Assembly (NCBI RefSeq): GCF_029889905.1
Contig: NZ_JARANZ010000006.1
Coordinates: forward strand, 210,741 to 274,740
DNA length: 64,000 nucleotides
Direction of reading: 5' to 3'
Source: Chromohalobacter sp. 11-W
GTDB taxonomy: Bacteria; Pseudomonadota; Gammaproteobacteria; Pseudomonadales; Halomonadaceae
Below are positions 10,593 through 19,964 of this stretch, piece after piece (within the stretch, counting starts at the first letter, position 1; every line of letters begins with the position of its first letter). The notes under the pieces are model-generated. The model was not told the DNA's origin and ran no database searches. It saw nothing but the letters and a program-made list of their open reading frames with translations. Both the position numbers and the translations under genes were made by a program.

Positions 10593-12095
10593 TTATTCCG
10601 GGCGCATCGCCGGGAACAACAACACATCACGAATCGACGGGCTATCGGTCAGCAGCATGACCAAGCGGTCGATACCGATGCCCTCGCCCGCCGTCGGCGG
10701 CAGGCCGTATTCCAATGCACGGACGTAATCGGCATCGTAATACATCGCCTCTAGATCGCCGGCGTCCTTCTCGGCCGCCTGCTCGGCGAAGCGCTCGGCC
10801 TGGTCTTCGGCATCGTTAAGCTCGGAGAAGCCGTTGGCGATCTCACGGCCGCCGACGAAGAACTCGAAGCGGTCGGTGACGTGAGGGTTGGTATCGTTGC
10901 GACGCGCCAACGGGCTGACCTCAGCCGGATACTCGGTGATGAACGTCGGCCGATCGAGCTTGTCTTCCGCAACAGCCTCGAAGATCTCGGTCTGCAGCTT
11001 GCCCAAGCCCCAGTTCGGCTTGACGGGGATCCTCAAACGCTCACAGGTCGCCTGAGCACCGTCGAAGGTATCGATGTCGCCTTCGCCGATGCCCTCGCCG
11101 TATTCCAGAATCGACTGGCGCAGGGTCAGCCGCTGGAACGGCTCGCCGAGTTCGTAGTTCGTGCCCTGATACTCGACCGTCGTCGTGCCCAGCACGTCGT
11201 GGGCGACGTCGCGAATCATCGCCTCGGTGAGATCGAGCAGGTCACGGTAATCGGCATAGGCCCAGTAGAACTCGAGCATGGTGAACTCGGGGTTATGACG
11301 CGTCGACAATCCTTCGTTACGGAAGTTGCGGTTGATCTCGAACACCCGCTCGAAGCCGCCCACCACCAGCCGCTTGAGATACAACTCCGGCGCAACGCGC
11401 AGGTACATGTCGATATCCAGCGCATTATGATGCGTGACGAACGGCCGTGCCGTGGCGCCACCGGGGATCTGCTGCAGCATCGGCGTTTCGACTTCCATGA
11501 AGCCGCGTTCGACCAAAAAGCGCCGAATGCCGCTGATCACTCGAGAACGCACCTCGAAGACGCGCCGCGACTCGGGGTTCATGATCAGGTCGACGTAGCG
11601 CTGGCGATAGCGCGCCTCGGTGTCGGTCAGGCCGTGGAACTTGTCGGGCAGGGGCCGCAGGCTCTTGGTCAGCAAGCGCGCCTCGCCCATCATCACGTAC
11701 AGATCGCCCTTGCCGGATTTATGCACCGGCCCGCGCGCCGCGACGATATCGCCGATGTCCCAGCTCTTGACGTCCTCCAGCACCTCGGCGGGCAGGCCTT
11801 TCTTGTCGACATACAGTTGAATCTGGTCGGAAACGTCCTGGATGACGATGAACGGCCCGCGCTGGCGCATGATACGCCCGGCAACCGACGCCTGACGGTC
11901 AAGCGCTTCCAGCTCGGCCTTATCCTTATCGCCCAGTTCGGCCTGCAGTTCGGCCGCGAGACTGTCGCGACGAAAGTCGCTAGGAAAGGCGCTACCGCCC
12001 TCTTCTGCGGCTTGGGCGCGACGTGCCGCCAACTTGGCACGGCGTTCCGCAATCAGATGATTCTCGTCGTGTTGAGAGGAGTCTTGGTTGGCCAT
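10593..12095 (-). CDS. lysS: Lysyl-tRNA synthetase, class II
   Basis: Charges tRNA-Lys in the cytoplasm. At 500 residues it matches LysS (about 505). It has an N-terminal OB-fold anticodon-binding domain (about residues 65-150, [20 protein letters not shown]) and a class II catalytic domain with motif 2 ([13 protein letters not shown], ending [11 protein letters not shown]) and motif 3 ([13 protein letters not shown]) before the usual [11 protein letters not shown] end. It is downstream of prfB on the same strand, the conserved prfB-lysS pair; the 159-bp spacer carries a copy of the composite repeat described below. Confidence 0.98.
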   Translation of the reverse strand: MANQDSSQHDENHLIAERRAKLAARRAQAAEEGGSAFPSDFRRDSLAAELQAELGDKDKAELEALDRQASVAGRIMRQRGPFIVIQDVSDQIQLYVDKKGLPAEVLEDVKSWDIGDIVAARGPVHKSGKGDLYVMMGEARLLTKSLRPLPDKFHGLTDTEARYRQRYVDLIMNPESRRVFEVRSRVISGIRRFLVERGFMEVETPMLQQIPGGATARPFVTHHNALDIDMYLRVAPELYLKRLVVGGFERVFEINRNFRNEGLSTRHNPEFTMLEFYWAYADYRDLLDLTEAMIRDVAHDVLGTTTVEYQGTNYELGEPFQRLTLRQSILEYGEGIGEGDIDTFDGAQATCERLRIPVKPNWGLGKLQTEIFEAVAEDKLDRPTFITEYPAEVSPLARRNDTNPHVTDRFEFFVGGREIANGFSELNDAEDQAERFAEQAAEKDAGDLEAMYYDADYVRALEYGLPPTAGEGIGIDRLVMLLTDSPSIRDVLLFPAMRPE

Positions 12096-12117
12096 GTCGT
12101 TACCTGTAAAGAATAAA

Positions 12118-12246
12118 AGAAAGCTGGAAGCTAGAAGCTAGAAGCCAAGATCAAACTACCACTCCACAACCACTCCACGGCTTTTGAAGTGTGACTTTTG
12201 ATCTTTCTTCCCTCTTACAGCTTCCAGGCACGAAGTGCCGCTCTTC
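12118..12246. repeat. Composite GGAAG/CTAGAAG intergenic repeat, copy R1 (lysS-prfB spacer)
   Basis: The left arm has GCTGGAAGCTAGAAGCTAGAAGCC (12123-12146). The right arm has TTCTTCCCTCTTA (12207-12217) and, read on the minus strand, GAAGAGC-GGCAC-TTC-GTGCC-TGGAAGC (12220-12246), a 5-bp hairpin with fixed flanks. The same parts occur at 25.2 and 28.7 kb. Confidence 0.8.
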
Positions 12247-12254
12247 AGGCTTTC

Positions 12255-13353
12255 TTAAAGCCCTTGTTTCAGGCTCGCCTCGATGAACTGATCCAGATCG
12301 CCATCGAGCACTTTCTCGCAGTTGCTGGACTGCACGCCGGTGCGCAAGTCCTTGATGCGCTGGTCATCGAGCACATAGGAGCGGATCTGACTGCCCCAGC
12401 CGATATCCGATTTGTTGTCCTCGGCTTCCTGTTTGGCGGCGTTGCGCTTATCCATTTCCAGCTCCCACAACTTCGCCCTGAGCTGCTTCATGGCGAAGTC
12501 GCGGTTGGCGTGCTGGCTGCGCTGGCCTTGGCATGCCACCACGATCCCCGTGGGCTCGTGGGTGATACGCACCGCCGAGTCGGTGGTGTTGACGTGCTGG
12601 CCGCCCGCACCGCTGGAACGATAGGTATCGACGCGCAGATCGGACGGATTGACCTCGATCTCGAAGTTGTCGTCGATTTCCGGCGATAGAAACACCGAGG
12701 CGAACGAGGTATGCCGACGCCCCCCCGAGTCGAACGGGCTCTTGCGCACCAGGCGATGCACACCGGTCTCGGTGCGCAGCCAGCCGAAAGCGTAATCGCC
12801 TTGAATGTGCAAGGTCGCCGACTTGATGCCCGCCACATCGCCGCTGGACAACTCGATGATATCGGTCTTGAAGCCGTGATGTTCGCACCAGCGCAAGTAC
12901 ATGCGCAGCAAGATGTTGGCCCAATCCTGCGCCTCGGTGCCGCCAGACCCGGCCTGGATATCGAGATAGGCGTTGTTGGCGTCCATCTCACCGGAAAACA
13001 TACGCCGGAACTCGAGCTTGGTGAGCTGTGACTCGAGTTTTTCGAGTTCACTCCGCACTTCATCGACGGTGGCGTCGTCTTCCTCCATCACCGCCAGCTC
13101 GAGCAGTTCCTGATGATCCATCAGGCCTCGGTCCAGCGCGTCGAAGGTTTCGACGACCGCCTCCAGAGTGGCACGCTCCTTACCCAGCTTCTGCGCGTAG
13201 TCCGGATCGCTCCACACATCCGGGTTTTCCAGCTCGCGGGTGACTTCCTCTAGCCGTTCTTTCTTTGCGGCATAGTCAAAGATACCCCCTCAGGACGTCT
13301 GTCCGTTCGGACAGGTCCTTGATGAGGTGGTTGATCGGGTTGATCTCTTGCAT
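12255..13353 (-). CDS. prfB: Peptide chain release factor 2 with programmed +1 frameshift
   Basis: Recognises UGA and UAA stop codons and triggers peptide release. Translation begins at ATG 13353 ([14 protein letters not shown]), reads 25 codons to CTT, meets an in-frame UGA at 13278-13276 and must slip +1 to GAC (skipping base 13278), then continues to 12255, giving 365 residues, exactly the size of E. coli RF2. An internal Shine-Dalgarno-like AGGGGG (13290-13285) sits just before TAT CTT TGA C, the classic autoregulatory site. The recognition motif SPF ([12 protein letters not shown]) and catalytic GGQ ([16 protein letters not shown]) are present. This is a regulated gene, not a frameshift mutant. 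Confidence 0.97.
13275..13290 (-). promoter_or_regulatory. prfB programmed frameshift site
   Basis: On the minus strand AGGGGG-TAT-CTT-TGA-C: internal Shine-Dalgarno, slippery CTT and the UGA stop read by RF2 itself. Low RF2 favours the +1 slip, so RF2 controls its own synthesis (known from E. coli; the site is identical here). Confidence 0.96.
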
Positions 13354-13617
13354 GGGAATCCTTTTCAGGCGCGCTGATTCGCACCGCAGCGGCGTGTTTG
13401 CCGGTACACAGTGAAGAAAAGAGACACATTGTAGCCAATGCACCCGCGAGCGGCTATCCCATGCCGCGCTTCGCGGCATTCGTAAGCGCTCTATCGAATA
13501 TATGAAAAAGCATATACGAAATTTGCAATAGACACGTTTCATCAGACGGGGAGATGGTAATCCCACGATGTGGCGCCTTTTACGGCATCCGGTACAACAA
13601 CAAACGGAACAGACAAT

Positions 13618-15204
13618 ATGCTTCGACACTCGCATACTCTACTCGGCGCCATGGCGCTGTCTTCTCTGGCTCTGGCAACACCGGCCCAGGCCGAGACCCT
13701 CAACATCGGCGTCATGGGCGAACTAGCGTCCTTCGATACCTCACAGGTCTCCGGTGGCGTCTGGGAATCCCAAGTTCTGATGGACGTCTACGAAGGCTTG
13801 CTAAAGGAAAACCCCAAAGGCGAGGTCATCCCCGGCATGGCCACTGACTGGGAGATTTCCGAGGACGGCAAGACTTACACTTTCCACCTGCGTAAAGATG
13901 CCAAGTGGTCCGACGGTGAGCCGGTCACCGCAGAGGATTTCGTGTTCGGCTGGCAACACCTTCTCGATCCGGCCAGCGCCTCGAAATATGCTTACCTGCT
14001 CTACCCGATCAAGAACGCCGAAGCCGTCAATACCGGCGATAAATCGCTCGATGCCTTGGGTGTGGCATCACTCGACGATGGCAAGACCCTCAAGGTGACT
14101 CTCAATTCACCGACCCCCTTCTTTCTCCAGCTACTGACCCACTACACCGCCTACCCCGTGCCCAAGCATGCCGTCGACGAATACGGCAAAAAATGGGTCA
14201 AGATGGGCAACATCGTCACCAACGGCGCTTTCACGCCAGCGGACTGGGTCTCGCAATCGCGTATCAGCGTCGATAAAAATCCTGAGTATTACGATGCCGA
14301 TGAGGTCAGCCTCGACGGTATCAACTATTTCAATACCGAGGATCGCAACGCTGCCATCTCGCGCTTTCGTGCGGGTGAGCTGGATATCATCCGCGATTAC
14401 CCTTCGAGTCGCTACCATTGGCTCGAAGAGAACCTGCCAAAAGCCACGCATCTGAGCCCGATGCTGGGGTCCTACTACTACGTGCTCAACACTCGCGAAG
14501 GCCGACCGACCGCCGACAAGCGTGTCCGTGAGGCGTTGAACCTGGTCGCACGTCGTAAGGTACTCTCCGAGCAAATCATGGCCGGCAGCTTCAAGGACGC
14601 CTATTCGTTAGTCCCCCCGGGCACCAGCCACTACGACGTACAGCACATGGACGGCGTCGAGGGTGACTACGCCAAACGCTTGGCCAAGGCCAAGCAACTA
14701 ATCAAGGAAGCCGGCTACGGCCCTGACCATCCGCTGCAACTGAAGCTGCGCTACAACACATCCGACGAGCACAAGAAGATTGCCATCGCCATGGCGGCGA
14801 TGTGGAAGCCGCTGGGTGTCGAGGTCGAAATGACCAACGCCGAAGCCACCGTGCACTACCAGACCATTCAAGAAGGTGACTTCGATGTCGCCCGCGCCGG
14901 CTGGATAGCCGACTACAACGATGCCGAAAACTTCCTGACGCTACTGCGCGGCGGTGTCGGCAACAACTACGGCGACTACGACAACGCCGAGTACGACAAG
15001 CTGCTCGACCAGGCCGCCAGCACTCAAGACCTCGACAAGCGCGAGGCGCTTCTCGAAAAGGCCGAGAATGTCGCTCTCGATGACTATGCCTTGGTCCCGT
15101 TGCTCTACTACGTGACACGCAACCTGGTAAATCCCGAGATCACTGGTTGGCAGGACAATGCCGAGGATGACCACCCCTCACGCTGGGTGAAGTTCTCTGA
15201 GTAA
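13618..15204 (+). CDS. oppA: Periplasmic oligopeptide-binding protein of an ABC transporter
   Basis: Solute-binding protein of SBP family 5 that captures peptides in the periplasm for OppBC. The ATG at 13618 gives 528 residues with a clear Sec signal peptide (MLRHSHTLLGAMALSSLALA, cleavage after AQA, about residue 23). The family core follows: SQVLMDVYEGLLKENPKGEV, IPGMATDWEISEDGKTYTFHLR, and DAKWSDGEPVTAEDFVFGWQ. It resembles E. coli OppA/MppA in the DYPSSRYHWLEENLPKATH and YVLNTREGRP region. First gene of a four-gene transporter operon. The 264 bp before it also hold the divergent prfB start. Confidence 0.93.
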   Translation: MLRHSHTLLGAMALSSLALATPAQAETLNIGVMGELASFDTSQVSGGVWESQVLMDVYEGLLKENPKGEVIPGMATDWEISEDGKTYTFHLRKDAKWSDGEPVTAEDFVFGWQHLLDPASASKYAYLLYPIKNAEAVNTGDKSLDALGVASLDDGKTLKVTLNSPTPFFLQLLTHYTAYPVPKHAVDEYGKKWVKMGNIVTNGAFTPADWVSQSRISVDKNPEYYDADEVSLDGINYFNTEDRNAAISRFRAGELDIIRDYPSSRYHWLEENLPKATHLSPMLGSYYYVLNTREGRPTADKRVREALNLVARRKVLSEQIMAGSFKDAYSLVPPGTSHYDVQHMDGVEGDYAKRLAKAKQLIKEAGYGPDHPLQLKLRYNTSDEHKKIAIAMAAMWKPLGVEVEMTNAEATVHYQTIQEGDFDVARAGWIADYNDAENFLTLLRGGVGNNYGDYDNAEYDKLLDQAASTQDLDKREALLEKAENVALDDYALVPLLYYVTRNLVNPEITGWQDNAEDDHPSRWVKFSE

Positions 15205-15262
15205 CTGCCCTTCCCTATGACGAATTCGCCGTCCCATCTCGGGGCGGCATGCGGAATGCCTC

Positions 15263-16189
15263 ATGCTGACCTACACCCTGAAGCGCCTGCTCATGGCGGT
15301 TCCTACCCTGCTGATCGTGATCACGATCTCGTTTTTCCTGATGCGCGTGGCACCGGGAGGGCCGTTCGATGGCGAGCGCCAATTGCCCCCGGAAATCGAA
15401 GCCAACCTTAAGGCGGCGTACCACCTTGACGAGCCATTGCCCCAGCAATACCTGCGCTACATGGGCAATTTGTTGCAGGGCGATTTCGGGCCATCGTTCA
15501 AATACAAGGATTTCTCGGTCACCGAGCTGATCGCCCAGGGCTTTCCGGTGAGCCTCGAGATCGGCGGCCTGGCAATTCTTCTCGCACTTTTGATCGGACT
15601 CCCGCTGGGCACTATCGCTGCCCTACGACGCAACACGATGATCGATTATACGGTCATGGGGACGGCACTGGCGGGTATCGCAGTGCCCAACTTCGTGATC
15701 GCGCCGATCCTGGCGCTGGTATTCGGCGTCCTGCTCGCCTGGCTCCCGGCCGGTGGCTGGAACGGCGGCGCCCTGCCCAACCTGGTATTGCCGGTGATCG
15801 CGCTGTCGATTCAGCAGATCGCCTACATCGCACGCATGATGCGCGCCAGCATGATCGAGGTCCTCGGCAGCCATTACATTCGCACGGCGCGTGCCAAAGG
15901 ACTTTCCGAGCGTCAGGTGATCTGGCGCCACGCCATCCGCCCCGCGCTGCTCCCCGTGACTTCCTACCTGGGTCCGGCGATCGCCGGGATCATCACCGGC
16001 TCGGTGGTGATCGAGCAGATTTTCGGTATCCCGGGCATCGGACGTTACTTCGTTCAGGCCGCGCTCAACCGCGACTACACCCTGGTGATGGGCACGGTGG
16101 TGTTCTATGGCGCACTGATCGTACTGATGAATCTGCTCGTCGATCTGCTCTATTCCGTTCTCGATCCGCAAATCCGCTATGACGACTGA
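15263..16189 (+). CDS. oppB: Peptide ABC transporter permease OppB
   Basis: Inner-membrane permease of a binding-protein-dependent peptide importer. The 308 residues contain the OppB N-terminal signature (LKRLLMAVPTLLIVITISFFLMRVAPGGPF), about six membrane segments, and the cytoplasmic EAA-type loop (YIRTARAKGLSERQVIWRHAIRPALLP, about residues 208-234) that contacts the ATPase. Located 58 bp after oppA and followed at once by oppC, consistent with one operon. Confidence 0.94.
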   Translation: MLTYTLKRLLMAVPTLLIVITISFFLMRVAPGGPFDGERQLPPEIEANLKAAYHLDEPLPQQYLRYMGNLLQGDFGPSFKYKDFSVTELIAQGFPVSLEIGGLAILLALLIGLPLGTIAALRRNTMIDYTVMGTALAGIAVPNFVIAPILALVFGVLLAWLPAGGWNGGALPNLVLPVIALSIQQIAYIARMMRASMIEVLGSHYIRTARAKGLSERQVIWRHAIRPALLPVTSYLGPAIAGIITGSVVIEQIFGIPGIGRYFVQAALNRDYTLVMGTVVFYGALIVLMNLLVDLLYSVLDPQIRYDD

Positions 16190-16205
16190 CCGGCGAGGAA
16201 TGACC

Positions 16206-17111
16206 ATGACTACCGAATCCACGTCCTACAGCGGCCACAATGTGTCGGGCGACGCTCCGGTCGCGGGCGAGAGCCTCGGCCGAGACGCCTGGCGACGTCT
16301 CAAACAGAACAAGGCAGCGATGGTCAGCCTGATCTTGCTGATCCTCATCAGCGCGGTGTGTGTGGTCGGCCCCTACCTGCTTCCATGGGGGTTGGCCGAA
16401 GTCGACTGGAACGCCTTCAGCGCCGCGCCGAGCCTCGAGAGCAACCACTTCCTGGGTACCGATGCCAACGGTCGCGACCTCCTGACCCGTACGCTCTATG
16501 GCGGTCGCGTGTCGCTTTCGGTGGCTTTGGTGGCCACCTTCGTCAGCCTGGTCATCGGGGTACTTTACGGGGCCATCTCCGGCTATGTCGGCGGGCGACT
16601 GGACAGCCTCATGATGCGCTTCGTCGACATCATGTACTCACTGCCATTCATGTTCCTGGTCATCCTTTTGATGGTGGTCTTCGGGCGCAATATCTTCCTG
16701 ATCTACGCCGCCATCGGCGCGGTCGAATGGCTCGATATGGCGCGCATCGTGCGCGGCCAGACGCTGGCCCTCAAGCAGCGCGAGTTCATCGAAGCCGCCC
16801 ACGCCTTGGGGGTCCGCGATCGCAAGATCGTCACCCGCCACCTGATCCCCAACGCCATTGGTCCGGTGATCATCTACGTCACGTTGACCGTGCCCAAGGT
16901 CATCCTGCTCGAGAGCTTCCTGTCTTTTCTCGGCCTCGGCGTGCAGGAGCCGCTGACCAGTTGGGGCGTATTGATTTCCGAAGGCACCGACATGATGCAG
17001 AGCGCGCCGTGGCTGCTGCTGGTGCCGTCGCTGTTCCTCGCCGTGACTCTGTTCTGTCTCAACTTCCTGGGCGACGGACTGCGCGACGCCCTCGACCCGA
17101 AAACACGCTGA
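16206..17111 (+). CDS. oppC: Peptide ABC transporter permease OppC
   Basis: Second membrane subunit of the peptide importer. The ATG at 16206 lies 6 bp after GAGGA and gives 301 residues; ATG 16200 is also possible. The OppC features are the N-terminal cytoplasmic stretch ending SLGRDAWRRLKQNKAAMVSL, the GTDANGRDLLTRTLYGGRVSL motif and the EAA loop FIEAAHALGVRDRKIVTRHLIPNA. Five to six membrane segments. It ends LNFLGDGLRDALDPKTR, typical of the family. The ATPase gene begins within 2-8 bp. Confidence 0.94.
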   Translation: MTTESTSYSGHNVSGDAPVAGESLGRDAWRRLKQNKAAMVSLILLILISAVCVVGPYLLPWGLAEVDWNAFSAAPSLESNHFLGTDANGRDLLTRTLYGGRVSLSVALVATFVSLVIGVLYGAISGYVGGRLDSLMMRFVDIMYSLPFMFLVILLMVVFGRNIFLIYAAIGAVEWLDMARIVRGQTLALKQREFIEAAHALGVRDRKIVTRHLIPNAIGPVIIYVTLTVPKVILLESFLSFLGLGVQEPLTSWGVLISEGTDMMQSAPWLLLVPSLFLAVTLFCLNFLGDGLRDALDPKTR

Positions 17112-17112
17112 G

Positions 17113-18717
17113 GTGACCGTGGCTGACAATCTGCTTGAAATCGACAACTTGAGTGTCGACTTCCAACTGCCCACTGGGACCGTCTCGGCGGTCAAGGGAG
17201 TGAGCTTTTCCATCCAACCCGGCGAGACGCTGGCGCTGGTCGGCGAATCGGGCTCCGGCAAGTCGGTGTCATCGACCGCCGCGATGCGTCTCTTGCCTGA
17301 GTTGGCCCAAACGTCTGGCGCCATCCGCTTCAAGGGCGAGGATCTTTTGAGCGTCACACCCAAGCGCATGCGCCGCATCCGAGGCAACGCCATTTCGATG
17401 ATCTTTCAGGAACCGATGACCTCGCTCAATCCCTTGCAGCGCATCGAAACACAGATCGCCGAGGTGCTGGAAAAGCACCTCGGCCTCAATAGACGTCAGG
17501 CGCGCCCCAAGGTCATCGAATTGCTCGAGCAAGTGGGTATCCCCGAGCCGTCTAGACGCATCGGCAGTTATCCCTACGAGCTCTCCGGCGGCCAGCGCCA
17601 GCGGGTAATGATCGCCATGGCACTGGCCTGCGAGCCCAAGCTTTTGATCGCCGACGAACCCACCACCGCACTCGACGTCACCGTCCAGGCGCAGATTCTG
17701 GCGCTGCTCAAGGATCTTCAGTCGCGCTACGGCATGGCGATTCTGTTCATCACCCACGACTTGGGCATCGTGCGCCACTTCGCCGACCGGGTATGCGTGA
17801 TGCGCCACGGTGAGCTCGTCGAATCTGGCACCACCGGTGAGGTATTCGACAGTCCACAGCATGACTACACACGCATGCTGATCGATGCCGACCCACGCGG
17901 TCGCAAAGCCCCCGTCGATACGACAATGCCAATGCTCCTGGAGGCAAAAGACGTGCGCGTACGCTTCGCGCTCAAGAAGCGCCTGCTCCGTGCCAGCGAG
18001 TACTTCGAGGCGGTCCGTGGCATCGACCTGAGCATCCGTCGCGGCCAGACCGTGGGCATCGTCGGTGAATCCGGCTCGGGCAAGTCGACACTTGGCCGGG
18101 CGCTGTTGCGACTGCTCAAGAGCCGCGGCGAGATTCGCTTCGACGGCAGCGATATCGCCACGCTCGATACTGGCAGCATGCGCCCCCTGCGCTCGCGTAT
18201 GCAGGTAGTCTTTCAAGACCCCTTCGGCTCGCTGTCGCCGCGTATGACCGTCGGCGAGGTGATCAGCGAAGGCCTGCGCGTTCACCACCCCGAGCTCAAT
18301 CGCCGCCAACGCGAGGCGCGAGTGATCGCCGCGCTCGAAGAAGTCGCACTGGACCCGGCGATGCGCAATCGCTACCCGCATGAATTCTCCGGTGGTCAGC
18401 GCCAGCGCATTGCCATCGCCCGGGCGCTGGTACTCAAGCCGGAATTTCTGCTGCTCGACGAACCCACCTCGGCGCTCGACCGCTCGGTGCAGGTCACGGT
18501 AATCGACCTATTGCGCGACCTGCAGCAAAAGCATGACCTGACCTACCTGTTCATCAGTCACGATCTCGCGGTTGTGCGTGCGCTGGCCGATACCGTACTG
18601 GTGATGAAAGAGGGTGAAGTCGTCGAACAGGGCACTACCGAGGAGATCTTCGCCAATCCGCGCGAACGCTATACCCAGGAACTGATGAGAGCCGCCTTCG
18701 TCGAAGACGCCGCTTGA
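17113..18717 (+). CDS. Fused double ATPase of a peptide ABC transporter (OppD-OppF in one chain)
   Basis: Two complete ABC ATPase domains in one 534-residue chain, the YejF-type arrangement, so a single gene replaces oppD and oppF. Domain 1 (about 1-265) has Walker [12 protein letters not shown], signature [15 protein letters not shown] and Walker [13 protein letters not shown]; domain 2 (about 275-530) has [26 protein letters not shown] and [11 protein letters not shown]. The [12 protein letters not shown] linker corresponds to the OppD C-terminal region. The start is one of two GTG codons (17113 or 17119) immediately after the oppC stop. Last gene of the operon; 254 bp separate it from the ectoine hydroxylase gene. 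Confidence 0.93.
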   Translation: MTVADNLLEIDNLSVDFQLPTGTVSAVKGVSFSIQPGETLALVGESGSGKSVSSTAAMRLLPELAQTSGAIRFKGEDLLSVTPKRMRRIRGNAISMIFQEPMTSLNPLQRIETQIAEVLEKHLGLNRRQARPKVIELLEQVGIPEPSRRIGSYPYELSGGQRQRVMIAMALACEPKLLIADEPTTALDVTVQAQILALLKDLQSRYGMAILFITHDLGIVRHFADRVCVMRHGELVESGTTGEVFDSPQHDYTRMLIDADPRGRKAPVDTTMPMLLEAKDVRVRFALKKRLLRASEYFEAVRGIDLSIRRGQTVGIVGESGSGKSTLGRALLRLLKSRGEIRFDGSDIATLDTGSMRPLRSRMQVVFQDPFGSLSPRMTVGEVISEGLRVHHPELNRRQREARVIAALEEVALDPAMRNRYPHEFSGGQRQRIAIARALVLKPEFLLLDEPTSALDRSVQVTVIDLLRDLQQKHDLTYLFISHDLAVVRALADTVLVMKEGEVVEQGTTEEIFANPRERYTQELMRAAFVEDAA

Positions 18718-18746
18718 CCCTGACCTCCCCCGCCCTCGTAAAGTCC

Positions 18747-18773
18747 GCTGCAAACGTCATGCGTTTGCAGCGA
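18747..18773. terminator. Perfect 11-bp hairpin after the peptide transporter operon
   Basis: Arms 18747-18757 and 18763-18773 (CGCTGCAAACG and complement), loop TCATG, 30 bp after the ATPase stop. No T run follows on the + strand, so it may terminate inefficiently or protect the 3' end of the mRNA. Confidence 0.55.
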
Positions 18774-18971
18774 CGGCAATAAATGCGACCGCCTTAACAC
18801 ATGCTAAATACACGCTCTTAACTGTGGCGTAGCCTCAGCGCGTTCGCCTAGCCAACCTGGCGAGCTACAAAGACATACACGGCTGTGTTTGTCGGTGCCA
18901 GGCTCTCCGACTACGTTTACACGGGGGATGGCAGCAATACCGTTCTCAGCAGACTAATGGAGGAGTTTGCA

Positions 18972-19877
18972 ATGAAAGAGACTCAAGACCTGTTCCCGAC
19001 GCGCCTGGAACGCAAGCTGGGGATGTTCGAACGCATCGACCCGGTGGTGCATAGCGAAGGCGAGCAACGCAAGGGACCGCTCAGCGAAGCCGAGCTCGAC
19101 GAATTCGAACGCAAAGGCTTTCTCTCCTTCGAAGGATTCTTCGATGAAGACGAAATGGCCGCGTTCCTCGAGGAGTTGGGCGACTACGAGAATGACGATG
19201 ACCTCAAGCTCTCGGAAGGTACTATCCTCGAGCCCAGCAAGCAGGAAATTCGTTCGATCTTCGGCATCCATGAGGTATCCGAGCGGTTCAGCCGCCTGAC
19301 GCGCGATCCGCGCCTACTGGCAATGGTCCAGCAGATCCTGGGTGGCGATGCCTATATTCATCAGTCGCGGATCAACTACAAGCCCGGCTTCAAGGGTAAG
19401 GGCTTCGACTGGCATTCCGATTTCGAGACTTGGCACAGCGAAGATGGCATGCCACGCATGCGCTCAGTGAGCTGTTCGATCATTCTCACCGAAAACGGTG
19501 AATTCAATGGCCCACTGATGCTGGTGCCTGGCTCACATAATTACTTCGTTCCCTGCGTGGGCCGCACGCCGGAGAACAACTATAAAGAGTCGCTGAAGAG
19601 TCAGGAAATCGGCGTACCGGACGATGCCAGCCTGCGCGACCTGATGGTCAAAGGCGATATCGAGGCGCCCAAGGGGCCTGTCGGCTCGCTGGTGATGTTC
19701 GAGTGCAACACCCTGCATGGTTCGAACATCAACATGTCGTGCTGGCCACGCAGCAACCTGTTCTTCGTCTACAACAGTGTCGAGAACACGCTGCATGACC
19801 CGTACTGCGGCAACCGCCCTCGGCCCGAGTTCCTGGCCAATCGCAAGGACTGGAGCCCCCTGAAACCTGCCAAATAA
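18972..19877 (+). CDS. ectD: Ectoine hydroxylase
   Basis: Fe(II)/2-oxoglutarate-dependent dioxygenase that converts ectoine to 5-hydroxyectoine, a compatible solute for salt and heat stress. The ATG at 18972, 8 bp after a GGAGG site, gives 301 residues, the EctD length. The diagnostic signature FDWHSDFETWHSEDGMP (residues 146-161) carries iron ligands His148 and Asp150, with His249 (NTLHGSN) as the third and Arg260 (PRSN) likely holding 2-oxoglutarate. QSRINYKPGF and GPLMLVPGSH also match. No ectA, ectB or ectC is nearby, so it is an orphan or second copy; Chromohalobacter salexigens is reported to have two such enzymes. A 16-bp hairpin follows. Confidence 0.95.
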   Translation: MKETQDLFPTRLERKLGMFERIDPVVHSEGEQRKGPLSEAELDEFERKGFLSFEGFFDEDEMAAFLEELGDYENDDDLKLSEGTILEPSKQEIRSIFGIHEVSERFSRLTRDPRLLAMVQQILGGDAYIHQSRINYKPGFKGKGFDWHSDFETWHSEDGMPRMRSVSCSIILTENGEFNGPLMLVPGSHNYFVPCVGRTPENNYKESLKSQEIGVPDDASLRDLMVKGDIEAPKGPVGSLVMFECNTLHGSNINMSCWPRSNLFFVYNSVENTLHDPYCGNRPRPEFLANRKDWSPLKPAK

Positions 19878-19901
19878 GGCATCGTCAGGGAAAGTGGTAA
19901 A

Positions 19902-19936
19902 ACGACGAACCCCGGCATATTGCCGGGGTTCGTCGT
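19902..19936. terminator. Perfect 16-bp hairpin between ectD and fadL
   Basis: Arms 19902-19917 and 19921-19936 (ACGACGAACCCCGGCA and complement) with a 3-nt TAT loop. It lies between convergent genes and should stop transcription from both. Confidence 0.85.
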
Positions 19937-19964
19937 CATGCATCCCAATCGCGCGGAACGCGGC

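Noticed and set aside
10881..12116. A 411-codon open frame opposite lysS
   Set aside because: lysS is unmistakable on the other strand; this frame shows only shadow-frame composition.
12255..13353. prfB looks interrupted by a UGA stop after 25 codons
   Set aside because: The stop lies in the classic AGGGGG-TAT-CTT-TGA-C programmed frameshift site, and joining the frames gives a full 365-residue RF2.
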